NCBI GenBank assembly: GCA_023935145.1
Contig: CM043705.1
Location: forward strand, 22,103,501 to 22,167,500
Source: Bretschneidera sinensis
Lineage: Eukaryota > Streptophyta > Magnoliopsida > Brassicales > Akaniaceae
Length of the DNA: 64,000 nucleotides
Direction: 5' to 3'
Below are positions 10,471 through 20,946 of this stretch, piece after piece (positions within the stretch are counted from its first letter, which is position 1; every line of letters starts with the position of its first letter). A program made the position numbers and the translations under genes. Under the pieces are notes generated by a model. That model saw only the letters and a list, made by a program, of their open reading frames with translations, was not told where the DNA came from and ran no database searches.

Positions 10471-12299
10471 ATGTCTAGGGTAGATAGGCCCAGTTATAAG
10501 GTTAGTAGTGGTGGTGAAGACAGTGGTGATCTATTGAGGGAGCTGGAAGACGCCATAAGCGCCTATTCTAGCGAGGATGAATCTTCAGAGGGATTATTCC
10601 TCGAGAGGGACCACTTGCCATGGTTCCTTACATCCCTGGGGAGGAGAAGGGAGACAAGGATGACTCCTCTTCTGATGATGATAACGAGGCTGACAGGATG
10701 TTGGTCGAAATCAAGGGAAATATGGTGGTTGAGGAAAGAGAGCAGTGGTTGTACACGGCTAACTCCGTGCCTAGTATTGTGGGGCAAGAAGAACACGAAA
10801 TCATTAGGAAGGTTTACCACATTCCAATGGAGTACGCCCTCAGGATAACAAAGGTCGGAGAGATGGCCTGTGACGTCTTTTCGAGCTGCGTGCCCTATGA
10901 GATGTGCGTTTATTAACAGCATATGAAGTCGGGCTCAGGTTTCCCCTCCACCTCTTCTTCTACGTGATGTTGAGGTATTTCGGTATAGTTGTGCTAGTTG
11001 GTGCCCAACTCGGTGAGCCTCATCATGGCTTTCATATACGTTTGCACAGAGATGGGCGGCTTGATGAATACCGATGTCTTCAAAGCCTACTTCCAAATAA
11101 GCAAGCATGGACAGATCAGATGGGTAGTGGTCAGTTTGAGAGCAAAGAGGAGAATGCTGAAGAGAAAGCCTTCCTCGATCAAGAAATGAAAGAAGTCATT
11201 CTTCTTCGTTCGAAGCGTCAAGAGCTTCCAAGTCCCCCTTAGTTGGAGCCTGGACCGTGCGAGGAAATGTAAGAAGCCGCACCTCCTGCACCGAGAATAG
11301 GAGACACTGAGGGCAATGGTGGTCGTGCCCTTGGATGTTAAAGTTTTGTATGATAATGAAGAATTAGCATGGCGCGGCCTCTGCCCCAGCTATCTTGAGG
11401 CAAGCTTGGAGCACGGTAATTTCGTAGTTTGTGACTTTTATTTTTCTTTAGTGCTCTTTACTTCTTTCCACTATGTTTTGACTTGATACTAATGCTTCTC
11501 ACTTATGTGCAGAGATGGAGTTGGCAGCTAAGGCCAAATAGAGGGATAGAAAGATTGCCCAAGAGAATAAGCGGGCCTCGCAAAGGAAAGAGTTAGCGCT
11601 AGCCCAGGGCCTAAAGAAGATAGTGCGGGTGTCTTCTCACGTCCCTCTCGTGATAGAAAACCCTCTGAGTTCTTCCTCCAAACCAAAGGTCTCCCCGATC
11701 GTGCCTCTGCCTGAGCCTTTCCAGGCCACGTCCTCATCCCGATAGGTCCCTTTATCTGTTGTGCCCTTTACACCCAGTGGGCCCTGAAGGTGGATGACTT
11801 GATCTTCGCCCATCCACGGGCAGCTCGAGAGCATCTCATCATGGAGATCCCTCCTGTGATATGCTAGGGCTTTCTCGGAAGCCCCTCGAGGGGCTATGTT
11901 CTGCGGTCAAGGCTCTGACCTCTCAGGCAAGAAATCTTACAACTCCATTTTCTTAGGCATCCTCTTTTTGGTTAACATTTTACTTTCTAACGACACTTGT
12001 GCTTTGCTTCAGTCTGGCGTGCTATCCCATCGATGCATGGATACAGCGGACAAGTTGGCACAGTGTCAGCAAAGGTTGGACGAGAGCCATGAGCTCATCC
12101 AGGCACTCTAAACGTCCTTGAAAGTGACCTACAGGGCCAGAAAAGAGGATGTCAAGGAGAGTGACGTTTTATGCCTGGCCGGAGACATCCTTGTAGCTGA
12201 AAGGGACACTGCTTTTGCCTTAGAATGGTAGGTGAGGCAAGAGGCTGCCAAGGCTACCTAGAAGGCTGTAGAAGAGACCCTGGCTTCATTTCTAGTAGT
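10471..12299 (+). pseudogene. Antisense extra ORF of element D, gypsy-type-transposon/transposase_28-like
   Basis: The ORF runs opposite to D's gag-pol, between pol and the 3' LTR. Extra ORFs in this place, some antisense, are known from Tat-lineage elements. The start MSRVDRPSYK is followed by an acidic region with DSSSDDDNEAD. Next come YEVGLRFPLHLFFYVMLRYF and, in another frame, SLIMAFIYVCTEMGG..VFKAYFQ. These match the wording I know from the 'putative gypsy type transposon' family. A coiled-coil-like tail (LAQCQQRLDESHELIQAL) lies at 12051-12110. Likely introns are 11416-11512 (GT..AG) and about 11931-12010 (GC..AG). At least two frameshifts (near 10615 and 10990) and several stops break it. 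The function in the element is unknown. Confidence 0.6.
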
Positions 12300-12387
12300 A
12301 TTCGAGGATCTGTCCATATGAAGGGTCCACCTTGGGGTTTGCTCATCTGGTTCCGAATTTGACCCCTTATCTGGATTTATCGGGAGG
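12300..12387 (-). pseudogene. Start of the second RNase H of element D, truncated
   Basis: On the minus strand WTLHMDRSSNTTRNEA can be read here. This resembles the beginning of the extra RNase H domain that Tat-lineage pol proteins carry after the usual one. It continues the reading from the other side of element E. After it the sequence changes to the antisense ORF region with no integrase, so a deletion removed the rest of this domain and all of integrase. Confidence 0.55.
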
Positions 12388-13159
12388 TGATACCGGATTT
12401 AAATAGAATTGAAGGAAACTAAACAAACAAACAACGAAATGAAAGATAGGAGTTCACCACCCAAGAGATAACACCAAAGGGATATAGAATATCACCACCC
12501 AAAGGATTAACACAAGGGATACAGAACTATAGGAATTCACCACTCTAAGGATTATACCAAAGAGATACAGAATTACAAGAAGGAGAAAACTCTCTTCTAA
12601 AAGCCAAAGGCTGATTTCAATTTATAAACTCAAGTCTGATTTTTCAACTTACAAACACAAGTATTTATAGAGCTTAGAACAACCCTCTAAGCTTAGGACA
12701 AGCAAGAAAACAATCCATAAAACATGCAATGAAACAATCCCTAAAACAAGGAAGGAGACAATCCCTAAAACATGCAAGGAATCAAGGAAAAGGCCAAAAG
12801 AAGAATACAATCCCAGAATTTCAGGAGGACCCAACTTGCAGAATTCAAACGGCCATATCTTCTTCCACACATCTCCAAATGGGCTGAAACTTGTTGGGTT
12901 GGAAAGATGACATCTTGAACTTCAATTTAGGCTTAAGAAAGTCTCAAAAACCAGATCGTTTGGGCCTGTTATGATGGGCCTAAATCTAATAGGCTGTTGC
13001 ATCCTAATCTTCTTCCACTTTGGGCTTGGACCTTGCACCTTGCTTAGTTGATAAGAGATTTTGTTATTTTTTGTTGGGCAGGCCCATGTTAGGTTGGACA
13101 TACCCATTTCATGAGGCCTTATTTGATAGGTTAAAGGTTTGTTGGACACACCTGTGTTA
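12388..13159 (-). repeat. 3' LTR of element E
   Basis: 772 bp, essentially identical to 15285-16056. A TATA-like box (minus-strand CTATAAATA) is at 12662-12670. The part 12646-13111 is shared with the LTRs of the Athila-like elements. The part 12450-12575 holds degenerate tandem units of about 40 bp containing CACCAC.C..AGGATTA.ACCAAAG. The terminal dinucleotide on the pol side is TA, not TG. Confidence 0.92.
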
Positions 13160-15215
13160 GACTCCCCCGGTTGATGAAGACTTGCCCCCAAGTCCATTTG
13201 GTCTTCTTGATCCTCAAAGTAAGGAGAAAGATCTGAGACATTAAAGGTTGTAGAAACTCCATAAGCACAAGGTAGCTCATGCCCTCTCTAACAAGCCCCT
13301 TTTCGATCAACTCTTCAATTTGTCTCTGTAATACTTCATGCTCCTTAAGGTTCAATTGATAGGCTGGTTTGCTAGGCAACACAGATCCTTGTACAAGATC
13401 AATGCAATGCTGTATATCTCTCATAGGTGGAAGGCCATGGGGAATTTCCTCTGGAACAACATCACTAAATTTCATAAGGAATGGAATCAAAGAAGGAGGA
13501 ATTTCTGTTGGTTCTTTCTCTTCCCTTACCACAATTGCAAAGCCTTCACCATTCTCCATCAATGCTTTCTCAACCCCAGATCTGGTCGACAAATTAGTTC
13601 CCTCCCCAAAAGAAGGTTTAGGAACATGAACCATTTTCAATGGAACCAAAAGGACCTTAACTCCATCCTTCTCAAAAGAATAAGTATTTTTGAAACCTTC
13701 ATGCTTAGTCTTTCTATCATACTGCCAAGGTCTACCAAGCAACAAATGATATGCATCCATAGGCACTATGTCACAAACTACAGCATCGTTATAATTCTTT
13801 CCAATGGAAAATTCAACAAAGCATCTTTTATTTACCTTCACTTCATTGCCTTTGCGAAGCCACTGGAATTTGTAAGGTTCCGGATGATCTTCAGTTTTTA
13901 ACTTCGGTTTCTCCACCATTGTTGATGCCACAACATTTTCACAACCTCCTCCATCAATGATGACGTTACAAACCTTTCCATGAGAAGTGTATCTAGTATG
14001 AAAAATATTGTTCTGCAACCATTCATCTTCCACATAGGTTATGTTGAGGCTTCTTTGAACCACAAGAGCCTCCCCTCGATCAGCATAAGTAATTTCTTCT
14101 TCCACAGCAACATGTTCATTAGTTTTTGGTGAAAAATCATGCTCACCTTCCGTTTCCATGTCTTCTTCCACAAGAGACACCATTTTGCGATTTGGACAAT
14201 CAGAAGCAATATGTCCAAAATCTTGACATTTGAAACACCTTCGAGTTGTATTGGAAATGATTGGATGATTTGAACCTAATGTAGTTTCATTCCTTTGCTT
14301 GGCCGCGGTTGTCTTGGGTATGGTCATGGTTTTAGAAGTGGAACCACTCCCACGGTTAGAAACTCTATCTTGAATAAAGGATCGAAAACAATTACCATGT
14401 TTTTCTTTCAGTTGCTTCTCTACCTTCATAGCGAGTTTGCAAACATCATTATAGGTCCAATATGGTTGCAGCTGCACCACATCACTGATTTCAACACGTA
14501 ACCCACCAAGATAGCGGGCTATCATCTGCTCTTCTTGCTTAACAACATCACAACAAATCATTAGATGATCAAACTCTGCTGTATACTCCTTCACGGACAA
14601 CTCTCTTTGCTTGAAATTATGAAATTTCATAAAAGCATCTTGTTTGTAGTGGTCAGGTAAATACTTTCTTTTTAGCTCTCTCCTCATCTTTGCCCATGTT
14701 GTAATACGTACTCTTCCTTCACGTTCTCGCTGCCTCTTCAAATTCTCCCACCAGATTGAAGCATGTTTCCTTAGCTTGATGGCAACAACTTTCACTTTAC
14801 GATTTTCTGGAACATCTTTGAAATCAAAGATTCGCTCAACGGTAGTAAGCCAATCAATGAAATCATCTGGTTGCATCCTTCCCTCAAATTCTGGAATGTC
14901 CACCTTGACATCATAATCACGTCGAAAAACATGATTTCTTAGCTCACGGGGGTGAGCTTGTGTGCTGTCACTTGAGTCGTGACCACGAGCGTGGTGAAAA
15001 GGATTAACTTCGTCTCCATTATTGCTGGAAACTTCAACGTCTGAGCCATGATGAGGGGCATCATGTTCAGAAGTTCCATAACGCTCTAGGTGATGTTCGA
15101 GTTGCTGCACTTGTCTCCTCAAGGCTTCAATCTCGATATCTCGCGGATCTCCTTGCGATGGTGCTTCTGGAGCTGCTACTGGAATAGCTTGACCACGACG
15201 ACCACGACTAGCCAT
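13131..15215 (-). CDS. Gag-protease-truncated RT polyprotein of element E
   Basis: The ORF is about 694 codons long from the ATG at 15215 (MASRGRRGQ). The frame is open further upstream, but that part runs into the primer site and LTR, so I chose this start. An N-terminal coiled-coil-like stretch (IEALRRQVQQLEHHLER) precedes the gag core at about residues 105-290 (IPEFEGRMQPDDFIDWL). The zinc knuckle CFKCQDFGHIASDC is near residues 327-340. The protease has NVIIDGGGCENV near 415, then LLLGRPWQYD. RT begins near residue 585 (DVVPEEIPHGLPP) and ends abruptly after LIEKGLVRE, at about 13290. From there the DNA matches the last codons of a pol gene in another frame (FNVSDLSPYFED..DLGASLHQPGE). 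RT catalytic motif, RNase H and integrase are deleted, yet gag and protease are intact. Confidence 0.85.
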   Translation of the reverse strand: MASRGRRGQAIPVAAPEAPSQGDPRDIEIEALRRQVQQLEHHLERYGTSEHDAPHHGSDVEVSSNNGDEVNPFHHARGHDSSDSTQAHPRELRNHVFRRDYDVKVDIPEFEGRMQPDDFIDWLTTVERIFDFKDVPENRKVKVVAIKLRKHASIWWENLKRQREREGRVRITTWAKMRRELKRKYLPDHYKQDAFMKFHNFKQRELSVKEYTAEFDHLMICCDVVKQEEQMIARYLGGLRVEISDVVQLQPYWTYNDVCKLAMKVEKQLKEKHGNCFRSFIQDRVSNRGSGSTSKTMTIPKTTAAKQRNETTLGSNHPIISNTTRRCFKCQDFGHIASDCPNRKMVSLVEEDMETEGEHDFSPKTNEHVAVEEEITYADRGEALVVQRSLNITYVEDEWLQNNIFHTRYTSHGKVCNVIIDGGGCENVVASTMVEKPKLKTEDHPEPYKFQWLRKGNEVKVNKRCFVEFSIGKNYNDAVVCDIVPMDAYHLLLGRPWQYDRKTKHEGFKNTYSFEKDGVKVLLVPLKMVHVPKPSFGEGTNLSTRSGVEKALMENGEGFAIVVREEKEPTEIPPSLIPFLMKFSDVVPEEIPHGLPPMRDIQHCIDLVQGSVLPSKPAYQLNLKEHEVLQRQIEELIEKGLVREGMSYLVLMEFLQPLMSQIFLLTLRIKKTKWTWGQVFINRGSLTQVCPTNL

Positions 15216-15269
15216 AATAACAAGAACTATGGAAATCAAGGTGTTAGATATCACACTTGTGAAACCAAA

Positions 15270-15281
15270 GCTCTGATACCA
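15270..15281 (-). other. Primer-binding site of element E (tRNA-iMet type)
   Basis: The minus strand reads TGGTATCAGAGC, complementary to the 3' end of plant initiator tRNA-Met. It starts three bases from the end of the 5' LTR (15285). Confidence 0.9.
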
Positions 15282-15284
15282 ATT

Positions 15285-16056
15285 TGATACCGGATTTAAA
15301 TAGAATTGAAGGAAACTAAACAAACAAACAACGAAATGAAAGATAGGAGTTCACCACCCAAGAGATAACACCAAAGGGATATAGAATATCACCACCCAAA
15401 GGATTAACACAAGGGATACAGAACTATAGGAATTCACCACTCTAAGGATTATACCAAAGAGATACAGAATTACAAGAAGGAGAAAACTCTCTTCTAAAAG
15501 CCAAAGGCTGATTTCAATTTATAAACTCAAGTCTGATTTTTCAACTTACAAACACAAGTATTTATAGAGCTTAGAACAACCCTCTAAGCTTAGGACAAGC
15601 AAGAAAACAATCCATAAAACATGCAATGAAACAATCCCTAAAACAAGGAAGGAGACAATCCCTAAAACATGCAAGGAATCAAGGAAAAGGCCAAAAGAAG
15701 AATACAATCCCAGAATTTCAGGAGGACCCAACTTGCAGAATTCAAACGGCCATATCTTCTTCCACACATCTCCAAATGGGCTGAAACTTGTTGGGTTGGA
15801 AAGATGACATCTTGAACTTCAATTTAGGCTTAAGAAAGTCTCAAAAACCAGATCGTTTGGGCCTGTTATGATGGGCCTAAATCTAATAGGCTGTTGCATC
15901 CTAATCTTCTTCCACTTTGGGCTTGGACCTTGCACCTTGCTTAGTTGATAAGAGATTTTGTTATTTTTTGTTGGGCAGGCCCATGTTAGGTTGGACATAC
16001 CCATTTCATGAGGCCTTATTTGATAGGTTAAAGGTTTGTTGGACACACCTGTGTCA
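15285..16056 (-). repeat. 5' LTR of element E
   Basis: 772 bp. The minus strand begins TGACACAGG and ends GGTATCA. TATA-like box at 15559-15567. The segment 15543-16008 is shared with Athila-like LTRs. Confidence 0.92.
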
Positions 16057-16061
16057 GGAGG

Positions 16062-19000
16062 GTTATTTAGACGATGAAGTGGCAAGAGCTTGAGCCTTAA
16101 CTGTTTTTCGGGGGTGGTATCAGATGTCGAACTCCTTGAGCTCTACAGACCATTTAACCATTCTTTTGGAGACATCTGGGTTGTGCAAGACCTGTCTTAG
16201 TGGCTGGTTCATCAGGAAAACGATGGTGTGTGCTTGAAAATACGGCCAAAGCTTTCGTGCCATAATTATAAGGGCGTAGGCCATCTTCTCTACCAGGAGA
16301 TACCTTACCTCTAGTTCATAAAGGATCTTGCTGGCATAGTAGATATGCTTCTGGATGCCTGCTTTTTCTTGGATCAGGATGAAAGCTATGGCATCTTGCC
16401 CATCCGAAAGATACAGAAAAAGTTCTTCAATTATGAGGGGTTTGGTCAGGAGTGGGGGTGAGCTCAGGTACTTTTTCAGCTCCTTTAACGCTTGCTGACA
16501 GTCTTCTATCTAAATGAAATCTTTTGTCTTCCTGATGGTCCTAAAAAAAGAGATGTATATTTCCGTAGATTTAGACATGAAGCGGTTCAAGGTTGCTATT
16601 AGCCTTGTGAGTCGTTGCACTTCCTTCACCATTTTGAGGAGGGGTGCTATGTTGAGAATACCCTTTATTTTTTTTGAGCTAGCTTCTATCCCCCTTTGAG
16701 TGACCATAAAGCCCAAGAACTTTCCTTCGGTTACCCTGAACGCGCACTTTGTTAGGTTTAGCCTGATATTGTGTCTGCGTAACACTTCAAATGCCTCTCC
16801 TAAGTTGGAGTTATGGTTTCTGGCTTCGATGCTTTTGACCAACATGTCATTCACGTAGACTTTCCATGTTCTGCCAAATCTGCCCTCAAAAGATCTTGCT
16901 CACTAACCTATGATAAGTTGTGCTAGTGTTTTTGAGTCCGAAAGGCATGACCCTGTAACAGTATAACCCTTGACCCGTGATAAAGACGGTTTTATCTTGA
17001 TCGGGTTCGTGCATAAAGATCTGGTTATACCCGAAATACGCGTCCATGAAGATGAAGAGCTTATGCCCTAAAGTAGAGTCCACAAGCTGATTAATTCGTG
17101 GTAGAGGGAAGCTATCCTTTGGGCAGGCTTTGTTTAAATCTATGAAGTCAATGCAGATCCGTCACTTGCTATTGGCCTTTCGGACCATCACCACATTTGA
17201 TACCTAGTCGGAGTAATTTGCTTCCCGGATGAAACCGACCTCGAGCAACTTATCTACCTCTGTCTTGATGGCAGTTTGTCATTCCGGGGTGAATGTCTTC
17301 TTCCTATGAATGATAGGTTTATGCCCAGGGTCTACGTTCAATCTTTCTGGGCATGTCTGACGCGGACCAAGCGAACAAATTCTGGCTCTTTCTGAGGAGG
17401 GAGAGGAAAGCATCCCTGCGGTCTTTTGAGAGATTTGATCCAATCTAAATCATCCGAGAAGGGTTCTCACCGAGGGGGTCCGAGGTTAGCTCCTCCACAG
17501 GCCGCCCTCTTAGAGTTTTCACTTCTTCCCTGAAGTCCTCCACTTTGAGGGGTAAGGTTTCGGTCTTCTTTCTTTCTTTGATGGTGCTCAAGTAACAAGA
17601 CCCAAGTAGCAAGTCCAAGAGGTTTGTTGGTTCCCTTTGACTACTCCTACCCCTTCGTTGGTGGAGAATTTCATCTTTAGATGGTAAGTGGAGACAACCG
17701 GCTTCAGTTTGTTGAGAGTGGGTTGGCGAGGATCATATTATAAGACGATGGTTGTTTGACGACCAGGAAGGTGGTTCATACGGTGGTTGTTTATGGTGCT
17801 GTCCCCGCGGTGACAAGGAGGACTATGCTTCCCTCCGCGAACAACGAGGTTCTTGCAAAACTATACAGCGGGGTAGAGGTTGGTTCTAGTTGTTCATCTT
17901 TTAGCTTCATTCGTTGGAAAGCATCATAGAACAGGATGTCTGCCGAGCTTCCATTGTCTATTAGGATGTGTCTGACTTCGTGGTTGGCCACTAGGAGGGA
18001 GACCACTACCGGTCGTCGTGTGGGGTCTGTACCCCATCTTAATTGTCATCCGTGAAGGAGATTACCAGGCTTGACTTCCTCTATTTGTGGGAGCTGTTGA
18101 TGGAGGCCACAGTTCTGGCGTACGCCTTGCTGCTCTATGCCGAGATTCCTCCGGCGGTGAGGCCTCCACAAATCATTTTGACAATTTTGGTCGCTGCTAC
18201 CTCCTAATTCCTTTGATTGGGTCTTCCTTACCTGGGCCTGGGGCTTTTCTGAGGATCTAGATGCTCTCGTTCTAGAATAGAGGGGCGTCCAAAGTCCCCT
18301 CTAAGTTGGTTGGGAGCCACCCTTTACCAAGACCCGATAAACTTCTTTAGGTGCCCTCGGTTGATGAGGGCTTCAATTTGCAACTTCAAACTATGGCACT
18401 CTTTGATGTCATATCTGTGGTTCCTATGGAATCAACACCATTTACTCTAGTCTTCGCTAAGGTGATGTGGTTTGGGGGGCCACTGGAGGACCAACTTGTT
18501 CTGAAACTGCGTCAGGACGTTGGTTTTGGATACGTTAAGGGGGGTGAAGCTATCCAACCGGGTTTGTGGCTTGTATCTGCTTTCTTGATGAGGCCTTTTG
18601 GCTGTCCCTCTGTGGGGTCAATGTTTTTCTTCTTTTTCTCTGTCTTCCCTTCTCTTTCTTTTTGAAAAGCGTGGTCGTCCTCAGCCAACATGTACTTCTC
18701 GGCTCGAGCCAAGACCTCATTCATATCTTTAGGCGGACACCTGGTGAGTTTGGAGCTAAAGACCCCGGACCTTAGTCTGTTTTTGAATGCCAACATTTGG
18801 ATGTTGGGGTCAAGGTCTGGGATCTCCCAAGCAGCTATGTTGAATCTTGATATATAGGACCAGAACCTCTCTTCTCGATACTGGACGATGTTAAATAGGC
18901 TCTCAGAGGTTTTTTTCGGCCCCTTGCTACTGAGAAAGTGATAGGCAAAGGTGTAACTGAGCTCTCTGAAATTGCCAATACTTCCTGGCTTCAAGCATGA

Positions 19001-19344
19001 ATACCACGTTCTGATAGCTTTCTCGAGCATCAAGGGGAATGAGCAACACATGATTGGGTCAAAATGTCGGTGCAATGTCATGGCTGTTTTGTAATGCTGT
19101 AGGTGGTCTAGAGCGTCCACCGAACCATCATACGCTTTGATTTGCGGCTTTCTGAAGTTGGGTGGGGGTGGGGTCTCGAAGATATCCTGTGTGAACGGGG
19201 GTTTTGGACATTGAGCTCGTCCAGGATACTGTGGCTTCTATGTTTGAGGGCTCTATCGATTTTTTCTTCCATCTCTTCGATTTGCCTCTCCAGGTTGGGG
19301 TTGCTTTTGGAGGAGGAGCTTTCTTTAGACCGGCCGATGCAAGG
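16062..19344 (-). pseudogene. gag-protease-RT-RNase H of element D, decayed
   Basis: Minus strand, with pieces in several frames. Gag core at 19120-18512 (SFPLMLEKAIRTWYSCLKPG, later VLARAEKYMLAEDD) has Tat-lineage wording. The protease is at 18006-17791 (HILIDNGSSADILFYDAF). RT includes CIDFIDLNKACPKDSFPLP near 17155, FMDAYFGYNQI and VMPFGLKNTSTTYHRLV (17083-16886), and YVNDMLVKS near 16860. The usual YVDD is YVND here, which removes a catalytic aspartate. RNase H continues to about 16100 (PYFQAHTIVFLMNQPLRQV, KAQALA). Frameshifts and stops separate the pieces. The 5' end of gag lies at 40412-40781, beyond element B; the next domain lies at 12300-12387, beyond element E. Confidence 0.8.
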
Positions 19345-19622
19345 TGTAATACCCGTATTTGTAAAGTAAGAGTAAAGAAGTACTTTAATAAATATAACAT
19401 TGTGTTAAAATAATATATATATATATATATATATATATTTAAATGCGAAAAGTTAAATTTAAAAAATAAATCTGGGACATCCAAGGACGTCCAGAAGGAA
19501 GAAAAAAAAGAAAGAAAAAAAGAGTTGGCAACAGGTGTTGCCATCTATTGCCAGGAGAGCAGGCCTTGCTACATGTAAAGCAGCAAGGTTGCTGAGAATG
19601 CAAATTGAAATGGGCTGCCTTG

Positions 19623-19664
<42 letters not shown>

Positions 19665-19668
<4 letters not shown>

Positions 19669-20706
19669 ATTTGTCTAAGGTTTAAATAGGTCCAACCATG
19701 GTTTAAAAATGGTTAAAGTCCAAACCTAAGGTGGAGTATCAAAGTTCAGCAAGTTAGAAGACTGCACACATGTGTGTGCATCAATTTGGAGCAAGAGAAG
19801 ACCATGCGCACTTCTGCATACAATCAGGGAAGTGTGCGCACAGCAGCAGCATTAGCATGCGCCATGGCGCCCAGCAACCAGCACCATGACGTCCAGAATG
19901 GTGTGATGCAGGACCGCATCAGCACCATGGCGCCCAGCAACCAGCACTACAGTGTCTAGAATGATGTGCTGAAGGACCACATCAGCGCCATGGCACCCAG
20001 AACCAGCACCATGGCGTCTAGAAGGCGTGCAAAGGTGCCCTGTCCAACACCATGGCACCCCTTGTTAAGCGCCTAGGCGCTAGGCAAAGGGTTACACACA
20101 TGGACAGCCTGTTTTAAGACCCTTTTAAGTGCGTGAGTGCAAGGTTAAAATGCACAGCACCACTTGGGAAGTGATGAAGGGCTATGATTAAGTGGAGATC
20201 ATGATCAAAGGGTGGAAATTGATTCACAAGAATGTCCAAGAAGTGAAAGGCTATAAAAGGGGTTCCCAAGCCTCATTTTTCACATATAGAATACAACACA
20301 TACAAGACACTCTTTAAGATCAATTATAATATAAAAGAGCATTGTGTGAGAGACATAAACACAAGAGGGACTCTTTGTAGTGAGGCTGGTTGTAAAGAAG
20401 AGAGAGTAGTATAGAGAGAGAGCATTGTAATCTTCTTTCTTCTCTTCTTGGTTTCTTCAAGAACTTAAGCTTCTTGAAAGGGATTGTTGTAACTTGTAAG
20501 AACCATTTGAGATAGTGCAGAAAGTTTGGCGGAAGTCACGAGGACGTAGGTACATTGCCGAACCTCGATAACAAATTGCTTGTCTTATTTCTTTCTTTGA
20601 TTTTCTGTTCTTGTGTTCGATTGCTAAAATTCTTTCTACAAGTCATTCTAGACTTGGGTGTTTGGAAGATCACCACTTGGGCATCTTGTCAAGGTGATTT
20701 CTAACA
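19665..20706 (+). repeat. 5' LTR of the Copia element
   Basis: 1042 bp. A TATA box (CTATAAAAGG) is at 20251-20260. Between about 19855 and 20050 lie three degenerate units of about 60 bp (CCATGGCGCCCAGCAACCAG, then GTCTAGAATG.TGTGCTG). The 3' LTR holds a different mix of the same units. Many small differences between the LTRs indicate an old insertion. Confidence 0.88.
20251..20258 (+). promoter_or_regulatory. TATA box in the Copia 5' LTR
   Basis: CTATAAAA is followed by GGGGTTCCCAAGCC, and the same block is present at 24957-24964 in the 3' LTR. Its place in the LTR fits a U3 core promoter. Confidence 0.65.
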
Positions 20707-20946
20707 GTGGTATCAAAGCTACACAGCTGGTTATTGGAGCAAGAAGTAGAAGGTGACGGAGCCAAGACTCCAAGAATCAAAGATCAACTTCTTGGGTGAT
20801 TCAAGAACGGTGTAAAGATCAAGATCCGGTCGTGTTCTTGAAGGTTGATTCAAGAACAGTGTTAAGATCCATCTTCGATCTGTGTTCTTGAGGTTGAAGA
20901 AAGCATTTGTGGGTAGTGCATAAATCTGGGATCTTGTCCGCAAAAG

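Larger units (their letters stand above)
12388..16056 (-). mobile_element. Element E: non-autonomous Ty3/gypsy element (gag-protease, most of pol deleted)
   Basis: E is complete at its ends and 3669 bp long. The LTRs are 772 bp each (12388-13159 and 15285-16056). TSD GGAGG is at 12383-12387 and 16057-16061. The primer site matches initiator tRNA-Met; the purine tract is CCGGGGGAGTC next to the left LTR. I see only one difference between the LTRs: the left copy starts TA instead of TG on the minus strand. The insertion is therefore young. The internal region holds gag, zinc knuckle, protease, the first part of RT and the last codons of pol. It was probably moved by enzymes of a fuller relative. 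Confidence 0.92.

Noticed and set aside
12649..12870. Hydrophobic minus-strand ORFs recurring at 12649, 15546, 47092 and 54595
   Set aside because: They look like a conserved small membrane protein, but all start just upstream of the TATA box inside LTRs and come from the shared promoter module with its 24-bp units, which keep a frame open. The recurrence is explained by LTR homology.
13338..13901. 187-codon plus-strand ORF
   Set aside because: It is the reverse of the gag-protease gene of element E, has no domain, and shadows a frame with clear motifs.
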